Assembly (NCBI GenBank): GCA_041319085.1 | Contig: CP101033.1 | Span: 1,638,501 to 1,702,500 of the forward strand | Length of the DNA stretch: 64,000 nucleotides | Direction: 5' to 3' | Source: Aeromonas veronii | GTDB taxonomy: Bacteria; Pseudomonadota; Gammaproteobacteria; Enterobacterales; Aeromonadaceae | Shown: positions 47,040-55,503 of the stretch, piece by piece | Position numbering within the stretch: the first letter of the stretch is position 1 | Layout of the letters: every line of letters starts with the position of its first letter | Position numbers and translations under genes: made by a program | The notes under the pieces: generated by a model | Databases searched by the model: none | What the model was told of the DNA's origin: nothing | What the model saw: the letters and a program-made list of their open reading frames with translations, nothing else

Positions 47040-47116
47040 CGGTGTGTAGCGCAGCCAGGTAGCGCATCTGCATGGGGTGTAGAGGGTCGGAGGTTCGAAT
47101 CCTCTCACACCGACCA
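47040..47116 (+). tRNA. tRNA-Pro(GGG), copy 2
   Basis: The 77-nt sequence is identical to copy 1 at 5893-5969, with encoded CCA and anticodon GGG. The stretch directly upstream (CCCCGTCAGCCGAG...CTGACTCCGT) is also shared apart from one inserted base in copy 1, so the duplication includes the leader. Only the promoter hexamers differ. Confidence 0.96.
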
Positions 47117-47130
47117 AATTCCCCGGGAAA

Positions 47131-47164
47131 GGCCTTGTCAAACGACAAGGCCTTTTCTTTTGCG
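47131..47164 (+). terminator. terminator of tRNA-Pro copy 2
   Basis: AAGGCCTTGTC / GACAAGGCCTT with an AAAC loop is followed by TTCTTTT. The fold has the same layout and loop as the copy 1 terminator. Confidence 0.9.
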
Positions 47165-47346
47165 CGCAATTCGGCGCCGGTGTGTGACCCGGACAGGCAG
47201 ATCAGGCCGGAAGGGCGGGCAGAGGCAGCAGCGAACAGAGACGGCGAGAAGAAACGGAGAGCGGAGATGGCCACTGTGATTGTGCAGTCACCGGGGTTTG
47301 TGCTGTAGTAACAACGCTGTTGCCTATTTGCCTGTCGAGGCCCCTC

Positions 47347-47802
47347 GTGTCTGCATCCGTATCTAAACCCTGTTGTCTGCTGATGCTCACCCTGCTGCTG
47401 GTGGGTTGCGCCACTCCTTATGAAAGTGAAAAGTCATTCTGGAACGGCCAGACCGGTTTCTCCCAGACCCGGCTTGGCCCGGACACGTGGCAGCTGGAGT
47501 TTGTCGGCAACGATCTGGTGGACAGGGAGACCGCCCGCAAATATGTGCTCAAGCGGGCAGGGGAGTTGGCGCTGGCAGAGGGTTACTCTTGGCTCAAGGT
47601 CGATGAGCTGACCATTACCCGCGATGCCGTCAGGGTGACCCCATCACGGCCGATCTTCGGGTTTGACGAGGATGAGCCGGATCTCTTTATGGCCCAGATG
47701 CAGGTGCAGCACCGCATCTCGGCGCTGCTCACTTTTCGCCTGTTGCCACGGGCAATGGATGAGCGAACGCTGGATGCTAAATATCTCGCCGAAATTAAAT
47801 AA
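47347..47802 (+). CDS. CC0125/CC1285-type lipoprotein
   Basis: 151 residues. A signal with lipobox LLVGCAT is followed by TPYE and the family block TGFSQTRLGPDTWQLEFVGN plus RETARKYVLKRAGELALAEG, which matches the CC0125/CC1285 lipoprotein family found in many proteobacteria. Function unknown. The best start is GTG 47347, with GAGG seven bases upstream; a TTG at 47320 is also in frame. Monocistronic, downstream of the tRNA terminator. Confidence 0.8.
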   Translation: MSASVSKPCCLLMLTLLLVGCATPYESEKSFWNGQTGFSQTRLGPDTWQLEFVGNDLVDRETARKYVLKRAGELALAEGYSWLKVDELTITRDAVRVTPSRPIFGFDEDEPDLFMAQMQVQHRISALLTFRLLPRAMDERTLDAKYLAEIK

Positions 47803-48017
47803 ACAGTGATTAATATCGGCGTTTTGCAAGATTCATATCTCATACACCTAATGGCAGGATAAAATTCTGGATAAAGCCTCTGGATTTACCCCCTGCTTTT
47901 AGGCATTCTCCCAGCATACCAGCTGCCAGGAATCAACGGCTCGGATCACAAAAACGGACTGTAGTGGCTCCCATGCCACCGTTTACGGCTTGCACCAATC
48001 AAAACCGGGACTCCCCC

Positions 48018-49277
48018 ATGAAAATGAATAAACTGACGGTCGCCATCCTCATAGCGATGTTGTTTGGCATCCTCACCGGCCAGGCCTATCGGCTGTTTGC
48101 CGCCGATCAGGCTGCGGACTTTGCCAACAACATCACGATCCTGACCGATATCTTCCTGCGACTGATCAAGATGATCATCGCGCCATTGGTCTTTACCACC
48201 CTGGTGGTCGGTATTGCCAAAATGGGCGACACCCGTACCGTGGGTCGCATCGGCGCCAAAACCCTCGGCTGGTTCATGCTGGCCTCCCTGCTGTCACTGA
48301 CCCTGGGTCTGGTGATGGTCCACCTGATGCAGCCCGGCATGGGGCTCTCGCTCTCGCTGCCCAATGACACAGCCAGCTCGGGCATTGCTGCCGGCGCCAT
48401 TACCCTGAAAGATTTCGTGACTCACGCCATCCCCAAAAGCGTGGTCGAGGCGATGGCCACCAACGAGATCCTGCAGATCGTGGTGTTCTCCCTCTTCTTC
48501 GGTTTGGCTGCCGCTGCGCTCGGCGATCTGGCCAAGCCGGTGGTGGTGTTGATGGCCAGCGCTGCCGAGATCATGCTGAAAGTGACCGGTTACGTGATGA
48601 ACTTTGCGCCATTCGCGGTGTTTGGTGCCATCGCCGCCATGGTCGCCAAAGAGGGGCTGGGTATTCTGGTTACCTACGGCAGCTTTATGGCCCAGTTCTA
48701 CATCGCGCTGGCCTGCCTCTGGCTGCTGCTGATCGCCATGGGGAGCGTCTTCCTGCGTGGTCGCGTCATCAAACTGCTGGCGCTTATCCGCGAACCCATC
48801 CTGCTGGCCTTCTCTACCGCCAGCTCTGAAGCCGCCTATCCCAAGACCCTGGATCGTCTGGAGAAATTCGGGTGTGACAAGCGCATCGCCAGCTTCGTGC
48901 TGCCGATGGGTTACTCCTTCAACCTCGACGGCTCCATGATGTACTGCACCTTCGCGGTGATGTTCATCGCCCAGGCTTATGGCATCGAGCTCTCCATGGC
49001 CCAGCAGATCACCATGCTGCTGTTGCTGATGGTCACCTCCAAGGGGATGGCCGGGGTGCCGCGTGCCTCTCTGGTGGTGATTGCCGCCACCCTGAACCAG
49101 TTCCATATTCCGGAAGCGGGCATCCTGCTGTTGCTGGGGATCGACCACTTCCTCGATATGGGCCGTTCTGCCACCAACGTGCTGGGCAACGCCATCGCCG
49201 CCAGCGTGGTTGCCAAGACCGAAGACAGCCTGGGCGAAACCGTCGCGCTGGGTGAGAGTGAACCCGCCAAGGCGTAA
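48018..49277 (+). CDS. dicarboxylate/amino acid:cation symporter
   Basis: An inner-membrane DAACS-family carrier (GltP/DctA type) of 419 residues taking up glutamate, aspartate or C4-dicarboxylates with protons or sodium. Hallmarks are the serine-rich re-entrant loop AFSTASSEAAYPKTLDRLEK and the substrate-site helix MGYSFNLDGSMMY. I start at ATG 48018 (MKMNKLTVAIL); the longer frame upstream lacks membrane character. The substrate cannot be decided. Monocistronic with its own terminator. Confidence 0.92.
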   Translation: MKMNKLTVAILIAMLFGILTGQAYRLFAADQAADFANNITILTDIFLRLIKMIIAPLVFTTLVVGIAKMGDTRTVGRIGAKTLGWFMLASLLSLTLGLVMVHLMQPGMGLSLSLPNDTASSGIAAGAITLKDFVTHAIPKSVVEAMATNEILQIVVFSLFFGLAAAALGDLAKPVVVLMASAAEIMLKVTGYVMNFAPFAVFGAIAAMVAKEGLGILVTYGSFMAQFYIALACLWLLLIAMGSVFLRGRVIKLLALIREPILLAFSTASSEAAYPKTLDRLEKFGCDKRIASFVLPMGYSFNLDGSMMYCTFAVMFIAQAYGIELSMAQQITMLLLLMVTSKGMAGVPRASLVVIAATLNQFHIPEAGILLLLGIDHFLDMGRSATNVLGNAIAASVVAKTEDSLGETVALGESEPAKA

Positions 49278-49316
49278 CAAAGGTTTAGGCTGACCGCAGG
49301 GTTGGCAGGTTGAACG

Positions 49317-49350
49317 AAAAATCCCCGTCATGACTATGACGGGGATTTTT
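49317..49350. terminator. bidirectional terminator, symporter / DUF924
   Basis: A perfect 15-bp stem (AAAAATCCCCGTCAT and complement, loop GACT) gives A and T runs on both sides, ending the symporter transcript and the convergent DUF924 gene. Confidence 0.92.
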
Positions 49351-49362
49351 ATATGGCGAGTC

Positions 49363-49885
49363 TCAGAAGCCGGTGCCCGGTTGTTGCAAAAAATCCGTCT
49401 CTTCCAGCGTGCAGGTGCGACCCAGTAGGTCGTTGCGATGTGGGAAGCGGCCAAATTGCTCGATGATCACCTGATGACGACGGGCAAAGTCGGCAAAGCC
49501 CGCGAAGGTCTCGTTTGCATGAGAATGTGCCTGCTCGGCGGCAAGCTCCTCGAACAGGGCCACGCTTCTGGTTTGCTGCTCGCGGGACTCCGCGTGTTCC
49601 AGCGGCAGATAGAAGAAAACCCGCTCCAGCGGTGAGAGATGCCGATCCATGCCAAGGGATAGCCCCTTGAGGCACTGCTCGCGGGCAAGCGGATCCCGGG
49701 CAAAGGCGGTGGGTGTGCCGCGATGGATATTGCGGGGCAGCTGGTCAAGCAGCAGGATCAGCGCCAGCCTGCCATGAGGCAGATCGGCCCAGTCGGCCAG
49801 CTCCCCGTTGGCGGCCGACTCTGCCTGTGCGCCAAAGCGCCGGGCGAGCAGGGCATCCGTTTCGCTGCTTTTTCCCCACCAGAGG
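49363..49885 (-). pseudogene. DUF924 gene, 3' part, cut by the IS
   Basis: This is the larger, C-terminal part of a DUF924 protein: it starts WWGKSSETDALLARRFGAQ, continues through LILLLDQLPRNIHRGTPTAF (the family's most conserved block) and ends PGTGF. The first 30 codons lie at 51387-51474 beyond the IS. Removing the IS and one 8-base target copy restores an uninterrupted 200-residue frame (QAPLW joined to WGKSSE). The gene is therefore inactivated by a single insertion and shows no other decay, so the event looks recent. Confidence 0.92.
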
Positions 49886-49962
49886 CTGTCTCTTGATCAC
49901 AACTATTGGTGCTCAAGAGACTGCGCCAGTTCGTAGCCTTCCAGGAGGGTCTGGAGTCGAAA

Positions 49963-51282
49963 TCAGCCCTCCCATAATGCCGCTATTGAAGCCCGCCCCG
50001 TTCGTTTAGTGTCCTTCCAGCCCCCCAGCTTGGCCAGGCTCCGGTACGCCCATCTCATATCCGGCACCTTGGTTGGCAACGGCGTTTTCTCTACCTTTCG
50101 CCAAAGCAGCTTCCACCCCGTCGGGCCTATCACCGTTTCGCAGCTTTGATTCTGTGCCGATGACTCCTCGTTGATAAACCTCAATTGCAACAGACGCACC
50201 GCGATAAACGACAAGATGACGCACATCCGCTTCAGGTTATCCATGCTCTGCATCCTTAAGGTTTCTACCCGAGTGCCGGCACTCTTCCAGACCTTGTGAT
50301 AATCCTCGATAAGCCAGCGCCGCTCGTAATAGCCGATAACCTTGCGGGCCTGTGCATCGTCGGTCACGGCTTCACTAGTCAGCAGGTGCCACTCCAGCCG
50401 GTCAGAGGCATCGCCCTGCTCAATGCATCCCACGTAGTAGAGCGGGATATCCGGCTCGTTACGCTTGTTGGCCGGAGCCTTTAGGGTGACTTTGGTAAAC
50501 TTGATGTCGAGCACGGCCTCTCTGGCTTTTCTGCCGCCCCGCTGCGGTATTTTGACGACCTTGGTGCCGGCAGAGTGGCACTGCCGGGCATAGTCGTAGA
50601 GCTTGTGGTCATGCTCTTCGATACAGCGACTTTGCATCGAGCGCACCACAAAGCGTTGTTGGTTGCTCTGCTTGTAATGCAGATATTCGTAGATATCCGC
50701 TTCCCGGTCACAGACCGAGATAACGTTGGCCATCTGAGTGCCGAGACGGGCGGCAAAGGCCACGGATGCCTCCTCCCACTTGCGACTCTCTTTCTCCTTG
50801 TAAGGCCGGGTGGCATGCCGGTGGCTCTCTCCCCGCTTGCTGACATCACGGGTCCAGATACGCTGTGCAATCATGCCGACCACCTGCGATTTATGCGGAG
50901 CAAACAACAAGACGGAGTGAGCCAGCAGAGCGCGACTACTGCCTTGATTGGTGTGCCCCAGCTCATCATGGACGCTGGCATGGTTGAAGGTCAGGGCCGT
51001 GGTATCTTCCAGTGCCAGCAACAGGTCGTAGTCCCTGGCTAGGGCTGCGGTGGTGGCAAAGCCTGCATCAGCAATGGCATCGGCATTGACATGGTGGTTG
51101 CGAATAAAGCGATATGAGCCTTCCATGTCGGCGGGTGAGAGGGGAAGTTGTGACACGCAATCTCCGGGTTGTTGAGCAAGGGCGGTGGCGAGTTTGACGA
51201 GACGTTCAGTGCGTCTGGGGTCCTTGAGATTGGCATGGCCAAACTGGTCGAATGCCCATTGTTCGAGTTGGGTGAGATGCAT
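49963..51282 (-). CDS. IS4-family transposase (Tn5-like)
   Basis: A DDE transposase of 439 residues with the three catalytic residues D93 (LEDTTAL), D192 (VCDREADIY) and E326 in the YREK-type motif (YYERRWLIEDYHKVWKSG-like region). The C-terminus LAKLGGWKDTKRTGRASIAALWEG parallels Tn5 transposase (476 residues). The frame is full length with no stop or frameshift, so the element may be active. The start is ATG 51282. A shorter product from an internal start, like the Tn5 inhibitor, is possible but not visible. Confidence 0.95.
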   Translation of the reverse strand: MHLTQLEQWAFDQFGHANLKDPRRTERLVKLATALAQQPGDCVSQLPLSPADMEGSYRFIRNHHVNADAIADAGFATTAALARDYDLLLALEDTTALTFNHASVHDELGHTNQGSSRALLAHSVLLFAPHKSQVVGMIAQRIWTRDVSKRGESHRHATRPYKEKESRKWEEASVAFAARLGTQMANVISVCDREADIYEYLHYKQSNQQRFVVRSMQSRCIEEHDHKLYDYARQCHSAGTKVVKIPQRGGRKAREAVLDIKFTKVTLKAPANKRNEPDIPLYYVGCIEQGDASDRLEWHLLTSEAVTDDAQARKVIGYYERRWLIEDYHKVWKSAGTRVETLRMQSMDNLKRMCVILSFIAVRLLQLRFINEESSAQNQSCETVIGPTGWKLLWRKVEKTPLPTKVPDMRWAYRSLAKLGGWKDTKRTGRASIAALWEG

Positions 51283-51340
51283 ATTAGAGCCGTGATAAGG
51301 GATGGCAAAAGAGTCAGATCACGGAGAAGGGAAAAGGTTC

Positions 51341-51369
51341 AAAAAAATCCCCAAGCGATGCTTGGGGAT
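51341..51369 (-). terminator. terminator inside the IS right end
   Basis: A perfect 10-bp stem ATCCCCAAGC / GCTTGGGGAT (51347-51356, 51360-51369), loop GAT, is followed on the minus strand by TTTTTT. It stands between the DUF924 promoter side and the transposase gene and would stop read-through into the transposase. Confidence 0.85.
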
Positions 51370-51386
51370 TTGTGTATAAGAGACAG

Positions 51387-51474
51387 ACCAGAGGGGGGCT
51401 TGCCGTGTGGCACGCAGGGCGTCGTCGGCCGGGTCGCCAAACCAGAAATCGAGCAGAGGCTGCCTGGGTTGCAT
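51387..51474 (-). pseudogene. DUF924 gene, 5' part, cut by the IS
   Basis: From ATG 51474 the frame reads MQPRQPLLDFWFGDPADDAL, the canonical DUF924 start, and is cut after QAPLW by the IS right end. Translation would run on into the IS. See the entry at 49363-49885 for the remainder. Confidence 0.9.
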
Positions 51475-51866
51475 GGGGACTCCTTGCTGGTGTGTTGAGG
51501 AGGGCCAATAACAAATGGCTCCGGGGTGCTGCCGAAACGGTAGCTTCTCGTTACACTGTGCCATCTTTTGCCCGAAAGAAGTCACCCCAGATGGCGAGCG
51601 ACTGTTGCCTGGCTCGGCCGATGATGGCCTGCGATCGCCATGAGGTGGCCCTGCTGACCTTGGTGGTTATCAGACCGCACACCTCTCTCCCGGGGTTGTT
51701 CTCACTGATATAAGGAATCTCTAATATGGCCGGAACCAGTTTGTTGGCCCTGCTCGATGATATCGCCAGCGTGCTCGATGACGTGGCGCTGATGACCAAG
51801 GTCGTGGTGGACAAGCGCGAGACATTTTCGGGAAGACGTTTCTCACTGATATAAGGAATCTCTGAT
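51475..51866. other. gap with duplicated DUF808 start
   Basis: This 392-base stretch holds the promoter side of the split DUF924 gene and a duplicated beginning of the DUF808 gene (see the repeat entry). A more distant look-alike begins at ATG 51591 (MASDCCLAR..., ends in FSLI like the 42-codon copy), which may be an older, decayed third copy. No other gene is seen. Confidence 0.5.
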
Positions 51867-51941
51867 ATGGCCGGAACCAGTTTGTTGGCCCTGCTCGATG
51901 ATATCGCCAGCGTGCTCGATGACGTGGCGCTGATGACCAAG
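51699..51941 (+). repeat. 102-bp direct repeat at the 5' end of the DUF808 gene
   Basis: Bases 51699-51800 and 51840-51941 are identical apart from one base (51723 A versus 51864 G). Each copy includes the ribosome site (AAGGA), the ATG and the first 25 codons of the DUF808 gene. The offset is 141 bases. The first copy opens a 42-codon ORF (51726-51854) that ends in RRFSLI and stops within the ribosome-site region of the second copy. Confidence 0.95.
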
Positions 51942-52787
51942 ATGGCGGCGAAGAAGACCACCGGGGTGCTGGGGGACGATCTCGCCCTCAACGCGGAGCA
52001 GGTCTCCGGGGTGCGCGCCGAGCGGGAGCTGCCGGTGGTGTGGGCGGTGGCCAAGGGCTCATTTCGCAACAAGCTTATTCTGGTGCCTGCCGCCATCGCA
52101 ATCAGTGCGCTGGTGCCCTGGCTTATCACCCCGCTCTTGATGTTGGGTGGCGCCTACCTTTGCTTTGAGGGGGCCGAGAAGCTGGTGCACAAGTTCCTGC
52201 CCCATGGGGCGAGCGAGGGGGAGGTACAGGCCGCCCCCATTCCCGAGGATTTGGTCGCGTTTGAGCAGCAGAAGGTGAAAGGGGCGATCCGCACTGACTT
52301 CATTCTCTCCACCGAGATCATCGTCATCGCCCTTGGCACGGTACAGGGGGCGAGCATCGCCCTGCAGCTCTCGGTGGTGGCGGGCATCGCCGTGCTGATG
52401 ACCATCGGGGTATACGGGCTGGTGGGGCTGATCGTCAAGCTTGATGACATCGGTCTGCACCTGCTGCAAAAGCCCGATGGCAGCGCCCTGCGCCGCGCAG
52501 TAGGGCAGGGGCTGCTGGTGACGGCGCCCCGTCTTATGCACCTGCTGGCACTGGTCGGCACCATCGCCATGTTTATGGTGGGCGGTGGCATTTTGGTGCA
52601 CGGCTGGCCTTTTGCCCATCACCTGATTGAAGGCGCAGCCGCAGTTGTCGCCACCCTGCCTGCGGTCGGTGCAGCCCTTGCGGTGGTGACACCGACCCTG
52701 CTTAACGCCGTGGTCGGGGTGGTGGCGGGTCTGCTGCTGGTTGCGGTGATGACGCAGGTGAATCGCCTTGCCCCGGCCAAAGGATAA
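51867..52787 (+). CDS. DUF808 family membrane protein (YedI-like)
   Basis: An inner-membrane protein of 306 residues. The start [20 protein letters not shown] and [19 protein letters not shown] are characteristic of DUF808/YedI. Several hydrophobic segments lie at about 80-105, 155-205 and 215-300. Function unknown. The ATG at 51867 has AAGGA nine bases upstream. The same ribosome site, start and first 25 codons are repeated 141 bases upstream as an abortive copy. Confidence 0.9.
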   Translation: MAGTSLLALLDDIASVLDDVALMTKMAAKKTTGVLGDDLALNAEQVSGVRAERELPVVWAVAKGSFRNKLILVPAAIAISALVPWLITPLLMLGGAYLCFEGAEKLVHKFLPHGASEGEVQAAPIPEDLVAFEQQKVKGAIRTDFILSTEIIVIALGTVQGASIALQLSVVAGIAVLMTIGVYGLVGLIVKLDDIGLHLLQKPDGSALRRAVGQGLLVTAPRLMHLLALVGTIAMFMVGGGILVHGWPFAHHLIEGAAAVVATLPAVGAALAVVTPTLLNAVVGVVAGLLLVAVMTQVNRLAPAKG

Positions 52788-52929
52788 GTGAGCTCGCGGG
52801 CCATGCTCTCTCTTTTTTCCTCTTTTCATTTTTCTGCCTTCGGGCTTTTTTTGCCTGAGGGAGACCGAGCTTCGGGCTTGCTGCCCGCAGGCCTGTTGCT
52901 CCTCCCGGTGAAGGACTTTGCGAGAAGCT

Positions 52930-54726
52930 ATGTATCAACAACAGTGGAATAACGACCATATCTACCCGGGCCTCGACAGCCCCGAGCTGGAAGCGGACAT
53001 GCGCGCCGCCCGCCACGCGCTGGAAGAGCTGGCCAGCTATATGGCAGGTCTGGACGGGGTGCGCGGTGATGACGCCGCGTTGCAGGATTTTTTGCGGGAG
53101 GTGCGGCTGCGCGCCCGAGATATTCGCCATATCGGCTGGAACGTCGCCATTCTGGCGGCGTGTCGCGGCAGCCAGGATGCGCGGGATCCGCAGGCCAAAC
53201 AGCTGGCGTCCCGTGCCCGTGCCCTCAACGCCGATCTGTTCAAGACCCTGGCGCCGGTGGACGATCTGATGCTGGCGTTGCCGGAAGAGAAGTTCGCCGC
53301 GCTGATGGCGGATCCGCTGCTCGGTGAGGAGGCATACCGCCTGCGCCATGAGCGTCGCTTGCAGGATCAGCGCCTGCCGGTGGAGGCGGAGCAACTGGTG
53401 ATCGGTCTGGGCACCGATGGCCTGCACGCCTGGGGCAACCTCTACAACGATCTGGTGGGCAAGATCCGCTTGACCATTGATGGCCGCGAGATGGGGTTGG
53501 CCGAGGCGAGCAATCTGCTCTCCAGCCCGGTGCGGGCATTGCGCCTTGAGGCGTTTGATGCCATCAGCGCCGGTTGGCAAGGGGAGCAGGAGACGGTTGC
53601 CGCCATCCTCAACGCCCTCAACGGCTGGCGGCTGGAGCTGGCCCGCCAGCGCGGTAAAACCCGTGTGCTCGATGCGCTGGATCTCTCCTGTCACCAGAGC
53701 CACATCGAGCGTGCCACCCTCGATGCCCTGATGAGCGAAACCTGGCGGGCCCGTGGGCTGGGCCAGCGGGCCTTGGGGCTGATGGCTGCGCGGCTCGGAC
53801 TAGGCGAGCTGGGGCCGGAGGATCTCTTTGCGCCGCCGCCAGCCTCCAGCAGCCGCGATATTCCTTTTGCCGAGGCGATCGAGTTGATTGCCGATGCCTT
53901 TAGCCGTTTCGATACCGAGATGGGGGCGTTTGTCCGTATGATGGCCGAGAAGGGGTGGATTGATGCGGCGCCCACGCCAAATCGCCGCACCGGTGCCTAC
54001 TGCACCAAGTTTGCCGCGCCGGTCGAGCCGCGGGTCTTTGTCACCTATGCCGGCACAATGGATAACGTCATCACCCTGGCCCATGAGCTGGGTCACGCCT
54101 GGCACAACTGGGTGATCCGCGATCTGCCGATGAGTCAGCGCAGCTACCCCATGACGTTGGCGGAGACCGCCTCCATCTTCGCCGAAACCCTGGTGCGCAG
54201 CGCCCTGTTTGAACAGGCGCAAAGCCCGGAAGATCAGCTGGCCATCGCCTGGGCAGAGGCCGACGGCGCTGCCACCTTCCTGGTCAATATCCCGGCCCGC
54301 TTCGATTTCGAACAGGCGCTGGTGGCCGAGCGGGCGCAGGGGTATGTACCCGCAGAGCGACTCAAGGCGTTGACCAACGAGGCGTGGGGACGCTGGTATG
54401 AGGGGAGCCTGACCCGCTACCACCCCATGTTCTGGGCGGCCAAGGCGCACTTCTCCATCGCGGGGCTGGGCTTTTACAACTACCCCTATCTGTTCGGTTA
54501 TCTGTTCAGCCTCGGGGTCTATCAGCAGTTGATGGGCCGCAAGGCGGCGGGGGAAGCGGGAGTGGCCGAGGCATATCGTGCCTTGCTGCGCGATACCGGC
54601 CGGATGAGCGCCGAAGACCTGGTGGCCAAACATCTGGGGCAAGATATCCGTGAGGCCGCCTTCTGGCAGGAGAGTCTGGCACAGGTGGCGCAGGCGGTTG
54701 AACGCTTCGAGCAGTTACCTGTCTGA
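52930..54726 (+). CDS. M3-family oligoendopeptidase
   Basis: A zinc metallopeptidase of 598 residues related to oligoendopeptidase F (PepF), cleaving short peptides in the cytoplasm. The zinc site HELGHAWH lies near residue 383 (TLAHELGHAWHNWV), with the third ligand Glu downstream in MTLAETASIFAET. The N-terminal half is the helical PepF domain. I start at ATG 52930 (MYQQQWNNDHIYPGL), as the frame's earlier TTG has no support. No signal peptide. Monocistronic. Confidence 0.9.
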   Translation: MYQQQWNNDHIYPGLDSPELEADMRAARHALEELASYMAGLDGVRGDDAALQDFLREVRLRARDIRHIGWNVAILAACRGSQDARDPQAKQLASRARALNADLFKTLAPVDDLMLALPEEKFAALMADPLLGEEAYRLRHERRLQDQRLPVEAEQLVIGLGTDGLHAWGNLYNDLVGKIRLTIDGREMGLAEASNLLSSPVRALRLEAFDAISAGWQGEQETVAAILNALNGWRLELARQRGKTRVLDALDLSCHQSHIERATLDALMSETWRARGLGQRALGLMAARLGLGELGPEDLFAPPPASSSRDIPFAEAIELIADAFSRFDTEMGAFVRMMAEKGWIDAAPTPNRRTGAYCTKFAAPVEPRVFVTYAGTMDNVITLAHELGHAWHNWVIRDLPMSQRSYPMTLAETASIFAETLVRSALFEQAQSPEDQLAIAWAEADGAATFLVNIPARFDFEQALVAERAQGYVPAERLKALTNEAWGRWYEGSLTRYHPMFWAAKAHFSIAGLGFYNYPYLFGYLFSLGVYQQLMGRKAAGEAGVAEAYRALLRDTGRMSAEDLVAKHLGQDIREAAFWQESLAQVAQAVERFEQLPV

Positions 54727-54889
54727 TGTTGGCTAGGCTCCTGCCTGCATGTGCTGGCGGGAGCGGGCCAGAGGGGGCAATCAGGGGTGGGGCGTGATCC
54801 AAAGCAAGAAAGTTGGATGTTTTGGTGGCGCGCGGGGCCGCCGCTGGGGTAGTTTCGATAAAATCGACACAGATCCTGAGGTCTTATCC

Positions 54890-55429
54890 ATGATCATCTA
54901 TCTGCATGGCTTCGATGCCACCAGCCCGGGCAATCACGAGAAAGTGCTGCAGTTGCAATTTATTGATGATGATGTGCGTTTCGTGCACTACAGCACGGTT
55001 CACCCCCGTCATGATATGAGCCACCTGCTCAAGGAAGTGAAGAAGCAGCTCGACATGAGCACCGATCCCAAACCGCTGATCTGCGGCGTGGGGCTAGGTG
55101 GTTACTGGAGCGAGCGGATCGGCTTTCTGTGCGGCATTCGCCAGGTGATCTTCAACCCCAACCTCCATCCAGAAGAGAACATGCAGGGCAAGATCGACCG
55201 GCCGGAGGAGTATGACGATATCGGTACCAAGTGTGTAACTGAATTTCGTAATAAAAACTCAGGAAACTGCCTGTGCATCCTTTCCGTTCAGGATGAAGTG
55301 CGCGATAATCGCGACACTGAACGTGAATTGAAGAACTATTACGACATCGTGTGGGATGAGCGCGAGACCCATAAATTCAAAAATATCTCGCACCATCTGC
55401 AGCGGATGAAGGCCTTTAAAGAAGCCTGA
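54890..55429 (+). CDS. ycfP: YcfP/YqiA-type alpha/beta-hydrolase-like protein (UPF0227)
   Basis: 179 residues, matching YcfP in length (180) and content. It opens with [19 protein letters not shown] (the HGF oxyanion region), has GVGLGGYW in place of the usual nucleophile elbow GxSxG (Gly instead of Ser), and ends with a His segment ([14 protein letters not shown]). The missing Ser suggests it is not a classical esterase. The start is ATG 54890, with GAGG eight bases upstream. In E. coli ycfP precedes ndh, and the same order ycfP-ndh is seen here. Confidence 0.9.
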   Translation: MIIYLHGFDATSPGNHEKVLQLQFIDDDVRFVHYSTVHPRHDMSHLLKEVKKQLDMSTDPKPLICGVGLGGYWSERIGFLCGIRQVIFNPNLHPEENMQGKIDRPEEYDDIGTKCVTEFRNKNSGNCLCILSVQDEVRDNRDTERELKNYYDIVWDERETHKFKNISHHLQRMKAFKEA

Positions 55430-55455
55430 TCCATCACGTCGACCGATTTCGTTTT

Positions 55456-55478
55456 AGGGAGCCAATGGCTCCCTTTCG
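55456..55478 (+). terminator. stem-loop between ycfP and ndh
   Basis: AGGGAGCC / GGCTCCCT with an AAT loop is followed by TTCGTTTT and lies 26 bases after ycfP. It may end or attenuate the ycfP transcript ahead of ndh. Confidence 0.6.
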
Positions 55479-55503
55479 TTTTGAGGAACCAAGGAAAATC
55501 ATC

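Larger units (their letters stand above)
49886..51386 (-). mobile_element. IS50-like insertion sequence (IS4 family), 1501 bp
   Basis: The ends are CTGTCTCTTGATCACAACT (left) and, read inward from the right, CTGTCTCTTATACACAAAT; 15 of 19 bases agree and both closely resemble the inside and outside ends of IS50/Tn5. An 8-base target duplication ACCAGAGG flanks it (49878-49885, 51387-51394). One transposase gene fills the element. At the left tip TCTCTTGA is repeated inverted as TCAAGAGA at 49913-49920. A terminator lies just inside the right end. No passenger genes. Confidence 0.95.

Noticed and set aside
49886..51386. Composite transposon with cargo
   Set aside because: Only one IS copy with one transposase and no passenger gene lies between the ends; no second IS copy is in the window.
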